Positions 49,646 to 57,739 of a DNA stretch of 64,000 bases are shown in pieces. Within the stretch, counting starts at the first letter, position 1. The number at the start of each line of letters is the position of its first letter. The stretch covers positions 62,001-126,000 of the forward strand of contig JAJYIU010000001.1 of NCBI GenBank assembly GCA_021789895.1. Direction: 5' to 3'. Origin of the DNA: Acidobacteriota bacterium. Its GTDB lineage: Bacteria > Acidobacteriota > Terriglobia > Terriglobales > SCQP01. Made by a program: the position numbers and the translations under genes. The notes beneath the pieces are model-generated. The model saw only the letters and a list, made by a program, of their open reading frames with translations, ran no database searches and had not been told where the DNA came from.

Positions 49646-49708
49646 GGTGAAATTAAATTATGGAACACTTCGCTGCGTTCGGGCCATCCTTCGCCCCGGC
49701 GTTTTGCG

Positions 49709-50620
49709 TCAGGATTTCGCCAATTGCCGCAATAAAAACAACAAGTTGGCCGGCCGCTCCGCCAGGCGGCGCATGAAATACGGATACCATTCCGCGCCAT
49801 ACGGCAGATAGACCCGCACCCGCCAGCCTTCCGCGGTCAAGGCCTGCTGCAAATCGCGGCGGATGCCATACAGCATCTGGAATTCAAAGCGCTGCGGAGC
49901 GAGGCCCAGCTCGCGCGCTTGCGCGCGCGCGGCGGCGATCAGCGCCGGATCGTGAGTGGCGATGGCGGCTCCGCCGGGCCCGGTCAACAGCCGGCGCATC
50001 AGGCGGAGAAAGTTGGCATTCACTTCGTGCTTCGATTGGAATGCCGCCGCCGCCGGCTCGCGATAGGCGCCCTTCACCAGGCGCACCGGTATGGCCTGTC
50101 GGCACAGCCGTTCCAGGTCGTCCGCGCTGCGCCGCAAATAGGCCTGCAGCACCGCTACGATCGGCAGCCGTTCCGCATGCGCCCGCTCCACCAGGCGGAG
50201 AGTGGCGGCGGTGTAGGCGGAGCTTTCCATGTCCACCTCCACCCGGCTATTCAAGGCGCGGGCGCGCTCGGCCACCCGGGCGAGGTTGCGCCAGGCGGAC
50301 TCTTCGCCCAGGTCCAGCCCGAATTGCGTCAGCTTGACGGAAATGTCAGCCGGCAGGCCGCGCGCCGCGATTGCCTCCAGGCTGGCGGCGGCCGAGGCCG
50401 CGGCTTCCATGGCTTTGGCTTCGGTCGTCACGTTCTCGCCCAGGTGGTCGAGGGTCGCCTGCATGTCCGCCGCCGCCAGGCGGGCGATCGCGGCCAACGC
50501 GGCGTCCAGTTCCCGGCCGGCGACAAAACGCGCCGCCAGCCGCTGGCCCACGCGGCTCTGCTCCAGCCAGCGGCGGAGGGTCCGGCTTTCCGCCAATTCC
50601 AGCAGCAGTCGTTTCAGCAT
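49709..50620 (-). CDS. Proline dehydrogenase (monofunctional)
   Basis: This FAD enzyme oxidises proline to pyrroline-5-carboxylate. The 303-residue protein has the TIM-barrel motifs: LDHLGENVTTEAKAMEAA, LPADISVKLTQFGLDLGEE, RVEVDMESSAYTAATLRLVE, VLQAYLRRSADDLERL, IPVRLVKGAYREP, IATHDPALIAAARA and FEFQMLYGIRRDLQQAL. The substrate-binding end (VYLPYGAEWYPYFMRRLAERPANLLFLLR) includes the Y-x3-R-R pattern. It is a single-domain enzyme, so a separate P5C dehydrogenase would be needed; none is visible here. It lies 63 bp downstream of trxB on the same strand. Confidence 0.94.
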   Translation of the reverse strand: MLKRLLLELAESRTLRRWLEQSRVGQRLAARFVAGRELDAALAAIARLAAADMQATLDHLGENVTTEAKAMEAAASAAASLEAIAARGLPADISVKLTQFGLDLGEESAWRNLARVAERARALNSRVEVDMESSAYTAATLRLVERAHAERLPIVAVLQAYLRRSADDLERLCRQAIPVRLVKGAYREPAAAAFQSKHEVNANFLRLMRRLLTGPGGAAIATHDPALIAAARAQARELGLAPQRFEFQMLYGIRRDLQQALTAEGWRVRVYLPYGAEWYPYFMRRLAERPANLLFLLRQLAKS

Positions 50621-50683
50621 GTTGAGCTCGCGCCGCCTCTCCTTCGGCGCCGGCTTCCGCGTACATGTAGCCTGCGCAGCCGT

Positions 50684-51616
50684 TTATCCCGCCGCGTGTT
50701 CCTGCAGAAAACGCTCCACCTCGATCGCCGCCATGCAGCCGCTGCCGGCGGCGGTGATCGCCTGGCGGTAGCGCCGGTCTTGCACGTCGCCGCAGGCGAA
50801 GACGCCCGGCGTCCGGGTAAAGACGTAATCCCTGGTGACCAGGTAGCCATCGCTGTCGGTCTCCAGGGCGGCGCCGAAAAAGTTGGTGTTGGGAATATGG
50901 CCGATCCCCAAAAACACCGCCGCCGTGGGTAGCTCCCGGCGCCGCCCGGTGCGCGTATCCTGCAGCACGATGCTGGTGACTTCCTGCTTTTCGACGTCTC
51001 GGATTTCCACAATCTCCGCGTTGGTGATCCAGCGGATCTTGGGATTGGCCTGCGCCCGCGCCAGCATAATCAGCGAGGCGCGGTACTGGTCGCGGCGGTG
51101 CACCAGCGTGACGCTGGAGGCGAAGCGGGTCAGAAACAGGGCCTCTTCCATGGCCGAATCGCCGCCCCCGACCACGACGATGTCGCGCCCGCGAAAGAAA
51201 AAGCCGTCGCAGGTGGCGCAACTGGAAACCCCATGGCCGATGAGCGCCTGCTCGGAGGGTAAGCCCAGCCAGCGGGCGCGGGCGCCGGCGGCGATGATCA
51301 CTGCCTGCGTTGCGACCTCGCCATCTTCCAGCTCCAGTCGGTAGGGGCGGCGCTCGAGCACGAGCCGCTTCACCCGCCCGGTGCGAAATTCCGCCCCGAA
51401 GCGCTCCGCCTGGCGGCGAAGGTTGTCAATCAGCTCCGGCCCCTGGATGCCTTCGACGAAACCCGGGAAATTTTCCACCAGGGTGGTCAGGCTCAACTGC
51501 CCGCCGCTTTCGTCGCCCTCGATTACCAGCGGGGACAAACCGGCGCGGGCGGTGTACAGCGCCGCCGTCAGTCCCGCGCAACCGGAACCGATGATGGCGA
51601 CTTTGCGTTCTTCCAT
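50684..51616 (-). CDS. trxB: Thioredoxin reductase
   Basis: TrxB reduces thioredoxin with NADPH through FAD and a redox disulfide. The 310-residue enzyme shows the FAD-binding VAIIGSGCAGLTAALYTARAGLSPLVIEG, the redox-active GVSSCATCDGFFFRGRDIVVVGGGDSAMEEALFLTRFASSVTLVHRRD (CATC, then the NADPH-binding GGGDSA and HRRD) and GVFACGDVQDRRYRQAITAAGSGCMAAIEVERFL. The length is normal. The ATG follows an AGGAGGAGC ribosome-binding site. It may supply thioredoxin for the ArsC-type reductase at 63633, but it is encoded far from it. Confidence 0.97.
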   Translation of the reverse strand: MEERKVAIIGSGCAGLTAALYTARAGLSPLVIEGDESGGQLSLTTLVENFPGFVEGIQGPELIDNLRRQAERFGAEFRTGRVKRLVLERRPYRLELEDGEVATQAVIIAAGARARWLGLPSEQALIGHGVSSCATCDGFFFRGRDIVVVGGGDSAMEEALFLTRFASSVTLVHRRDQYRASLIMLARAQANPKIRWITNAEIVEIRDVEKQEVTSIVLQDTRTGRRRELPTAAVFLGIGHIPNTNFFGAALETDSDGYLVTRDYVFTRTPGVFACGDVQDRRYRQAITAAGSGCMAAIEVERFLQEHAAG

Positions 51617-51763
51617 GCTCCTCCTCGCGGGCCCGCCGGGGCCTGAATCCTAGATTGTAGCCAAAGAAGGCGGGCTTGTTTCAGTCTGCTAAACTGAGTT
51701 TGAAAGCTTGTGCGCCGCGGGTCACGCGAGGCGGTTTCCTGCCATTGCCGCATACAAGCCCGC

Positions 51764-52687
51764 ATGGAAATCCTTACTCCCAAGCTGCGTTTCCGGCTCA
51801 ACCGCCTTCGCCGGCGGTGGGAAGCCTGGAAGGCGTCCCTGCGCAATACCGGCCACGAGGTCTTCACCGAACAAAAGATGTGCCCCGCCTGCCGCGCCCT
51901 GGTGGAGCGGAATGAGCGGCGCTGCCCGTTTTGCGGCGAGCCGCTGCGCGTCATCGGCACCGGGCCGGTCGCCCGCGCCGCCTCGCGCATCGTTCCCGCC
52001 GACGTGCCCTTGACCTCGCTGCTGATCGGCGTCAACCTGCTCATCTTCACGCTGGAGTGCCTGCTCAATCGCGGCGTGCCGTTGATCTTCGGCATGAGGA
52101 ATACCGTGCTGCTGCGCCTGGGCTCCAGCCCGGCGCTGGTGTATCTGTCGAACCCCATCAGCCCCTTGCACGGCGAATATTGGCGCTGGATTACCGCCCT
52201 GTTTTTGCATGCCGGCTTGATGCATATCGGCTTCAATATGTGGGTGCTGTTCGACGTCGGGCCGGTAGTGGAGCAGCTCTATGGACGCTCCAAATTCCTC
52301 CTGCTCTATCTCCTGGCCGGCGTGGGCGGCAACCTCGTCGCCGGTTTCCTGGGCCAGAATGTGGTCGGCGCCTCCGGCGCCATCATGGGGCTGATTGGGG
52401 TGCTGATCGCCTACGGCGTGCGCAATAAAACCGCGATAGCGCAACAAATGCGCGCCCAAGCCATCCGCTTCGCGCTCTATACCCTGGTCTTCGGTTTTTT
52501 GATGGCCGGGGTCTCCAATGCCGCCCATCTCGGCGGCATCGCCGCCGGCTTTTTGCTGGCGCTGGCCATCGGCGACGAGCCTCCGCTGACCGAAACCCAG
52601 ATCCGCTTCTGGCGCGTCATGCAGTGGTTCCTGGTGGCGCTTACCGCCTATGCCTTCGTACTCATGGCCCGCACCCCTCTGCCTTGA
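51764..52687 (+). CDS. Rhomboid intramembrane serine protease with N-terminal zinc ribbon
   Basis: The 307-residue protein has a cytosolic N-terminal region with two CxxC pairs (MCPACRALVERNERRCPFCGEPLRV, about residues 39-63) that should form a zinc ribbon. Six to seven transmembrane helices follow. Rhomboid features are clear: GEYWRWITALFLHAGLMHIGFNMWVLFDVG, GGNLVAGFLGQNVVGASGAIMGLIG with the nucleophile Ser in GASG, and SNAAHLGGIAAGF with the catalytic His. The ATG at 51764 was chosen; an earlier in-frame start has no support. The Mla-type ATPase gene starts 5 bp downstream, so the two are probably co-transcribed. Confidence 0.92.
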   Translation: MEILTPKLRFRLNRLRRRWEAWKASLRNTGHEVFTEQKMCPACRALVERNERRCPFCGEPLRVIGTGPVARAASRIVPADVPLTSLLIGVNLLIFTLECLLNRGVPLIFGMRNTVLLRLGSSPALVYLSNPISPLHGEYWRWITALFLHAGLMHIGFNMWVLFDVGPVVEQLYGRSKFLLLYLLAGVGGNLVAGFLGQNVVGASGAIMGLIGVLIAYGVRNKTAIAQQMRAQAIRFALYTLVFGFLMAGVSNAAHLGGIAAGFLLALAIGDEPPLTETQIRFWRVMQWFLVALTAYAFVLMARTPLP

Positions 52688-52692
52688 ATCCG

Positions 52693-53442
52693 ATGCCGCC
52701 CTTTTTCGAATTTCAGCACGTCAGCAAGGCCTTCGATGGGCGCCCGGTGCTCGAGGACGTCAGCTTTCAGGTCGAGCGCGGTGAAACCGCCTGTATCCTG
52801 GGCCGCAGCGGTGTCGGTAAATCCGTCACCCTGAAACTGATCATGGGCTTTTTGAAACCGGACCAGGGGCGCATCATCGCCGCCGGCCAGGACATCACCG
52901 ATTGGTCGGAAGCCCAGCTCACCGAAATCCACAAGAAGATCACCATGGTCTTCCAGTCCGGCGCGCTGTTCGATTCCTTGACCATCGGCGAAAACGTGGC
53001 ATTCCCGCTGCGCGATCGCGAAGACCTGAATGAAGCCCAGATTGAAGAACTGGTCTCCGGCTTCCTCGACATGCTCGAAGTCGGACGCTATCGCGATCAG
53101 CTACCCGCCAGCCTCTCCACCGGCATGAAGCGCGCTGTCGCGATCGCCCGCGCCCTCGCCAGCCAGCCCGAAGCCATCCTCTATGATGAGCCTACCACCA
53201 TGGTGGACCCGCTGATGTCGCACACCATCGTCGAGTTGATTCAGAAGGTGAAACGCCAGGTCAAGCTGACCAGCATCGTCGTGACTCATGACACCCGCCT
53301 GGCCAACCGCCTTGCCGACCGCCTCATCTTCCTGCACGAGGGACGGGTGCTGTTTTGGGGGCCGCCCGCCGAGCTCGAGGCCAATGAGAATCGCGACCTG
53401 CGCGAATTCTGGCGCCAGGATGAAATCCCCTTGCAGGCCTGA
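52693..53442 (+). CDS. ABC transporter ATPase, MlaF-like
   Basis: This 249-residue ATPase is like those that power phospholipid/MCE-type transport across the envelope. It has the Walker A CILGRSGVGKSVTLKLIMGF, Q-loop TMVFQSGALFDSLTIGENVAFPLR, signature LPASLSTGMKRAVAIARALASQP, Walker B AILYDEPTTMVDPLMSHTI and the switch His in IVVTHDTRLANRLADR. The YDEPTTMVDP variant and AFPLRDREDLNE are typical of the MlaF group. The signature reads LSTG where most ABC ATPases have LSGG. No MlaE permease or MCE-domain gene lies nearby, so the partners are elsewhere. It starts 5 bp after the rhomboid gene. Confidence 0.9.
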   Translation: MPPFFEFQHVSKAFDGRPVLEDVSFQVERGETACILGRSGVGKSVTLKLIMGFLKPDQGRIIAAGQDITDWSEAQLTEIHKKITMVFQSGALFDSLTIGENVAFPLRDREDLNEAQIEELVSGFLDMLEVGRYRDQLPASLSTGMKRAVAIARALASQPEAILYDEPTTMVDPLMSHTIVELIQKVKRQVKLTSIVVTHDTRLANRLADRLIFLHEGRVLFWGPPAELEANENRDLREFWRQDEIPLQA

Positions 53443-53664
53443 CCTCTAAAAAGCGTCAATCGCCGAGTGGCCCATCGAAATGGGACAGCATCCTTAAATA
53501 TACCGCCGCCGCAACTGGAAAATTTTGCCCTCCAGATGAGTTCCCGCTGCCCGCTTTTTAAGTTCCGTCGCCCTCGTAACCATTTCCATGCTCTAAACTT
53601 AGCCGCTTCGAAGTAAAATGGATCGCGAATTGCACTCTGCCCTGTGGCAGTTCTGGAGGTCACC

Positions 53665-54078
53665 ATGACGCGATTGGCAAAACTGGCGGCTTTTCCCATG
53701 TTGTTGGGGTTATTCACGGCGCTCTGCGCTCGGCCCGCACTCGCCAAGAAGCCTTATTCGCGCGGGGTCATTACTTTAATGCAGTCCAGCAACTGCGGCT
53801 ATGATGCCTCCAGCGGCATGCTGGGCGCGGTGCTGGGCGCAAACAGCACCGGCCGCACCGCTAAAGTCATGATGTGCAAGGATTACACCTTGCGCACCAC
53901 CACAACCGTCTATGTCATCCGCCCCAAAGATCGCAATGCCGACCTGCTGCCGGTAGGGGTCACCGTGCTCTGGCGCGTCAATCACGATAAGCTCAAGGTC
54001 AAGCTCGCCAACGGCAAAGATAAAAAGGATTATTACGTGCTCTCCGAACGGCCGGCCGATAAGCTGCAATGCCGCTAG
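53665..54078 (+). CDS. Small hypothetical exported protein
   Basis: No family is recognised. The ATG at 53665 is preceded by GGAGGT with 4 bp spacing. The 137-residue product has a classical signal peptide (MTRLAKLAAFPMLLGLFTALCARPALA) and a mature part of about 110 residues rich in Lys and Thr, with three cysteines (SSNCGYD, KVMMCKDY, and the penultimate residue in KLQCR). The beta-prone pattern (RTTTTVYVIRPKD, VTVLWRVNHDKLKVKL) suggests a small beta domain in the periplasm. It stands alone with 222 bp upstream and 238 bp downstream without genes. Confidence 0.75.
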   Translation: MTRLAKLAAFPMLLGLFTALCARPALAKKPYSRGVITLMQSSNCGYDASSGMLGAVLGANSTGRTAKVMMCKDYTLRTTTTVYVIRPKDRNADLLPVGVTVLWRVNHDKLKVKLANGKDKKDYYVLSERPADKLQCR

Positions 54079-54316
54079 GCTGGCGTGGTTCGTTCGGAAT
54101 GCGGTGTTCATCAGTTTTCGTCCGTTCGAGCCGGCTCTGGATTCGACCGGAACTCGATCATGGCGGTCAAACAGTAGCAAAATGGCGGCGATATGGCGGC
54201 AACGCAGGCAATTTGTAAAGGGTTTTGTTTTCGGACGCTACGCAGTCCGGGGGTAGCGGCCGTGCCGCCTTGCCCTCGCGGCCGTCTATAGTACTCTTGA
54301 ATTCTGGAGCTGCTCC

Positions 54317-55198
54317 GTGGTTCATCGTTACGCTTTTTTCAATGGCGAAATCCTGCCGGCGGATGAAATCCGGCTATCGCCTTTCCAGACCGGGTTGTTG
54401 ACCGGCTGGGGCCTGTTCAGCACGCTGCGCATTTACTGTGGAGTGCCGTTTGCCATTGAGGACCATCTCGCCCGGCTGGACGCCGATGCCCGCAAGCTGC
54501 ATATCGAACTCGACCATCTGCTTGACGAAGTGTCGCCCGCGCTGCAAGCCCTGGTCGAGCGCAATCATGCGCCGGAAGCGATGGCGCGAGTGTATTGCAT
54601 CCGCAATCATGGCGGCCTGCTCGACACGCCCGGGCGCCGTCCGACCGACCTGCTGATCTTCACCGCCGATCTGCGCAACTGGGGCGCCAGCGCCCGGCTC
54701 CGCCTGCAGCCCCACGGCCGCCAGGCGCAGTCTCCGTTGGCCGGCACGAAGACCCTCACCTGGTCGCATAACCTGGTCTTGCTCGAGGCCGCCAATCAGG
54801 CCGGCTTCGATGACGTGCTGCTGCTAAACGAGTACGGCGAAGTCTCCGAATGCACCGCCGCCAATATATTCCTCGTCCGCTCCGGCCGCCTCGAAACCCC
54901 TCCGCTGGCCTCCTCCGGCGCCTTGCCCGGCGTCAGCCGCAAGCATCTGTTGACCGCCTGCGACCGCGCCGGCCGCACCGTGGTCGAGCGTGTCCTGCTG
55001 CCTGCCGACCTCTACTCCGCCGAGGAGATCTTCATCTGTTCCACCACCCGCGAGGTGCAGCCGGTCGTGCGAATTGACGAGCGCGAAATCCCTGGCCCCG
55101 GCCCAGTCACCGCCGCCGTGGCTGCGCTCTTCCGCCAGGAAATCGCGGACTATCTGGCCGCGCGCCATCCTCTGGCGCCGCTCGAAGCCCGCGCCTGA
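54317..55198 (+). CDS. Class IV PLP aminotransferase (BCAT/DAAT/ADCL family)
   Basis: This 293-residue PLP enzyme of fold type IV starts with GTG at 54317 after GGAG. It shows the N-terminal FFNGEILPADEIRLSPFQTGLLTGWGLFSTLRIYCGVPFAIEDHLARL, the PLP lysine in LAGTKTLTWSHNLVLLEAANQAGFDDVLLLNEYGEVSECTAANIFLV, and IFICSTTREVQPVVRID. The family includes branched-chain aminotransferase, D-amino-acid aminotransferase and aminodeoxychorismate lyase (PabC). The TSTxxE-like signature is altered to CSTTREV, so the exact substrate is open. Upstream, TATAGT at 54287-54292 is a possible -10 box. Confidence 0.88.
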   Translation: MVHRYAFFNGEILPADEIRLSPFQTGLLTGWGLFSTLRIYCGVPFAIEDHLARLDADARKLHIELDHLLDEVSPALQALVERNHAPEAMARVYCIRNHGGLLDTPGRRPTDLLIFTADLRNWGASARLRLQPHGRQAQSPLAGTKTLTWSHNLVLLEAANQAGFDDVLLLNEYGEVSECTAANIFLVRSGRLETPPLASSGALPGVSRKHLLTACDRAGRTVVERVLLPADLYSAEEIFICSTTREVQPVVRIDEREIPGPGPVTAAVAALFRQEIADYLAARHPLAPLEARA

Positions 55199-55246
55199 GC
55201 GCCGGCCGCCGCCGCGGCAGGAAAGCCGCCGGCGTTATCCTGAAAT

Positions 55247-55843
55247 TTGCATTTCCCCGCTCATCTGTTGCCCGCAATCTCCCGGGAATTTTCCCGTTGG
55301 GGAACCCTCGGCCTCTTTCTCATGGCCGTGATTGACTCTTGCAGCATTCCCCTGCTGCCGGAAGTGCTGATGATCGCGCTGGTGCTGCGCTTCCCCGTCC
55401 GCCTGCTGTTTTATGTCGCGGTCACGACCGCCGGCGCGGTGGCGGGCAGCCTGATTTTATTCGCGCTGGCCCGCCATTGGGGCGGCAGTTGGGTGGAGCG
55501 CCAGTTGCCGCAGCGCCGCCACGATCGCATCAAGAATTGGTTTGACCGCTATGAACTGGCGGCGGTCGCCTTGCCGGCGCTGCTGCCGCCCCCCATGCCG
55601 TTCAAGCTGTTCGTCGTCGGCGCCGGCTTGTTCGAGATGTCGTACCCGCACTTCAGCTTCTCGCTGGCGATCGGGCGCGGTCTCCGCTACCTGCTCGAAG
55701 CCTGGCTGGCGTTGCGCTATGGCGCCCGCGCGCTGATGTACATGCGCAGCCATCCTCTGCCGGTGCTGCTGCTGGCCGCCGCGCTGCTGTTCGCCGGCTG
55801 CTGGTATGGCCGCCGCTCCGCCCGCGCGGCTCTGCGCGGCTGA
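55247..55843 (+). CDS. VTT-domain (DedA/YqaA-like) membrane protein
   Basis: The 198-residue protein resembles the DedA/VTT family of inner-membrane proteins that help flip or recycle polyprenyl and phospholipid carriers. It shows four to five hydrophobic segments, an N-terminal reentrant-like LGLFLMAVIDSCSIPLLPEVLMIALVL, then AGAVAGSLILFALARHWGG with the glycine motif of the family, FDRYELAAVALPALLPPPMPFKLFVVGAGLFEMSYPHFSFSLAIGRGLRYLLE. The conserved P-x-P-F-K loop and GRGLRY fit YqaA/VTT members. The start is uncertain: the frame opens with TTG at 55247, another TTG is at 55268, and no ribosome-binding site is clear. Confidence 0.82.
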   Translation: MHFPAHLLPAISREFSRWGTLGLFLMAVIDSCSIPLLPEVLMIALVLRFPVRLLFYVAVTTAGAVAGSLILFALARHWGGSWVERQLPQRRHDRIKNWFDRYELAAVALPALLPPPMPFKLFVVGAGLFEMSYPHFSFSLAIGRGLRYLLEAWLALRYGARALMYMRSHPLPVLLLAAALLFAGCWYGRRSARAALRG

Positions 55844-55915
55844 CGCCCCGCCCACCTTCCATAAAACCGGGCCGGCGCGATAAACTGGAATCTGCATCGT
55901 CGCCCGCCCGTCCGC

Positions 55916-55993
55916 GTCCCCGTCGTCTAGCCCGGCCTAGGACATCGCCCTTTCACGGCGGTAACACGGGTTCAAATCCCGTCGGGGACGCCA
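55916..55993 (+). tRNA. tRNA-Glu (anticodon TTC)
   Basis: A complete cloverleaf is visible. The acceptor stem GTCCCCG (55916-55922) pairs with CGGGGAC (55983-55989), followed by discriminator G and an encoded CCA (55991-55993). The anticodon loop CTTTCAC (55950-55956) has the anticodon TTC at 55952-55954, and the T-arm is ACGGG-TTCAAAT-CCCGT. The encoded 3' CCA and position beside two detoxification operons make it a possible integration site. Confidence 0.97.
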
Positions 55994-56087
55994 ACTTTAT
56001 TCGAAGCATCCAAGCTTACCTGAAAGACCGAAGTCTCCACCCGCTCACCGCTCAATTCCATAATACCGTCCGGCTTTCCCGGCTCCG

Positions 56088-57713
56088 CTAGCCTTTCCAC
56101 GGCGCGCCCGGGGCCCGGGGCACGTTCGACTTCAGGAAAAACGAAAGCCCCAAGAGGCCGGTCGCGGTCAGGGCGATGATGTGGTAAACGTCAATATAAG
56201 CAAGCGCGACCGCCTGCGTGATCAGCGCATGATAGATGCGCGCATAGGCTTGCAACAGCGCATCCGGGGCGTTGAGGCCAGCTTGCTCCAGCGCGGCGGC
56301 TAGGCGGTGTAGCGCGCCGGAGGCATATACGTTGGCGGGTGTGAGATGTGATATCAGCGCCTGTTGATGGAATTGGGCCCGGCGGGCCAGCAGGGTGGTG
56401 ACCAGCGAGGTGCCGAAGCTCATGCCGATGTTGCGCATGAAATTGATCAGCGCCGAAATTGCATTATTTTTCTCCGCCGGCAGCCCGGCATAGACCACGG
56501 TGGTGAGCGGAACGAACAGTAGCGGCAGGCCAATCACCTGCAATACCCGGATCCAGGAGGCGGCGCCGAAGCTGATGAGCGTGTTCATCGTGTGGGTGGA
56601 TACCCACATGCCTACGGCCATCGCCGCCCAGCCGATGTGCACCAGCCGCCGAGCCTGCAATTTACCTAGCAAACGGCCCACCAGTGGCAGTTCCAGCAGC
56701 AGGAACAGGCCGCCGAAGGACAGCACCAGGCCGGCATTTTCCGCCGTGTAGCCCATCAGCGTCTGTAAATACAGCGGCATCATCACCAGCGTGCTGAACA
56801 TCATCACGCCGAAGCCGAACATCATCAGGTTGGTGGTGAGAAAGTTGAAATGCTTGAAGAGACGGACATCTATCACCGGGTGATCGTGAAACCATTCCCA
56901 GATCAACAGCGCCGCCAGGGTGAGGACGACAACGATGGCCAGCGCCACGATGAAATGGGAGCCGAACCAATCGTCCTCCTGTCCCTTGTCGAGCATCACC
57001 TGCAGGGCGGTGATGCCCACGGCCAGCAGCCCGATGCCGATGTAATCAACCTTCACTGATTTGTGCGCCGCCCGCCGCAGCGATTCCGGGTCTTGAATCC
57101 ACTGCTTCACCAGCAGTAGGGCCAGCATGCCGACCGGGATGTTGATGAAGAAAATCCAACGCCAAGAAGCGTTGTCGGTGATCCAGCCGCCGAGGGTGGG
57201 GCCGACGATGGGTGCGAGCACGGTGGTGATGCCATAGAGGGCGAAGGCCTGCCCGCGTTGGCTTTCCGGAAACGTGTCCGCGAGAATGGCCTGCGCCACG
57301 GGTTGCAATCCGCCGCCGCCGGCGCCTTGCAGCACCCGGAAAAGGATCATCGCCGACAGCGAGGGCGCCAGACCGCAAAGCACCGAACTGGCGGTAAAAA
57401 GCAGCAGCGAGAGCATGAAATATCGCTTGCGGCCGATGGTGTTCGAGATCCATCCGCTGAGCGGGAGGATGATGGCATTGGCGACCAGGTAGGAGGTGAG
57501 AATCCAGGTCGCTTCGTCGGTAGTCGAAGACAGGCTGCCCGCCATGTGCGGCAGGGCGACATTGGCGATGCTGGCGTCCAGCAGCTCCATGAAGGCGGAA
57601 AGCGCCACCACCGATGCGATCAGCCAGGGGCTCCCGCCTCGCTCCCAGGTCCGCGCGAATGCTGCGGCGGAAGGAATCGGATCCGGCAGCGCGATTTCGA
57701 CCGGCTCGGCCAT
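56088..57713 (-). CDS. emrB: DHA2-family MFS drug:H+ antiporter (EmrB-like)
   Basis: The inner-membrane pump of a tripartite efflux system, with 541 residues and about 14 transmembrane helices. Typical features are the first-helix VVALSAFMELLDASIANVALPHMAGSL (motif D1, with Asp in LLDASIANVAL), motif A as GWISNTIGRKRYFM, motif B region RVLQGAGGGGLQPVAQAI, and motif C as YGITTVLAPIVGPTLGGWITD. It lies 26 bp after the EmrA-like gene and ends the tetR-tolC-emrA-emrB unit. The substrate is probably lipophilic toxicants, but the sequence cannot specify. Confidence 0.95.
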   Translation of the reverse strand: MAEPVEIALPDPIPSAAAFARTWERGGSPWLIASVVALSAFMELLDASIANVALPHMAGSLSSTTDEATWILTSYLVANAIILPLSGWISNTIGRKRYFMLSLLLFTASSVLCGLAPSLSAMILFRVLQGAGGGGLQPVAQAILADTFPESQRGQAFALYGITTVLAPIVGPTLGGWITDNASWRWIFFINIPVGMLALLLVKQWIQDPESLRRAAHKSVKVDYIGIGLLAVGITALQVMLDKGQEDDWFGSHFIVALAIVVVLTLAALLIWEWFHDHPVIDVRLFKHFNFLTTNLMMFGFGVMMFSTLVMMPLYLQTLMGYTAENAGLVLSFGGLFLLLELPLVGRLLGKLQARRLVHIGWAAMAVGMWVSTHTMNTLISFGAASWIRVLQVIGLPLLFVPLTTVVYAGLPAEKNNAISALINFMRNIGMSFGTSLVTTLLARRAQFHQQALISHLTPANVYASGALHRLAAALEQAGLNAPDALLQAYARIYHALITQAVALAYIDVYHIIALTATGLLGLSFFLKSNVPRAPGAPWKG

Positions 57714-57739
57714 AGAATCATCTCAGGCGAGTCGCCCAG

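Noticed and set aside
53471-53484. CCCAT-CGAA-ATGGG hairpin after the MlaF-type gene as terminator
   Set aside because: Stem of only 5 bp and no T-run after it.
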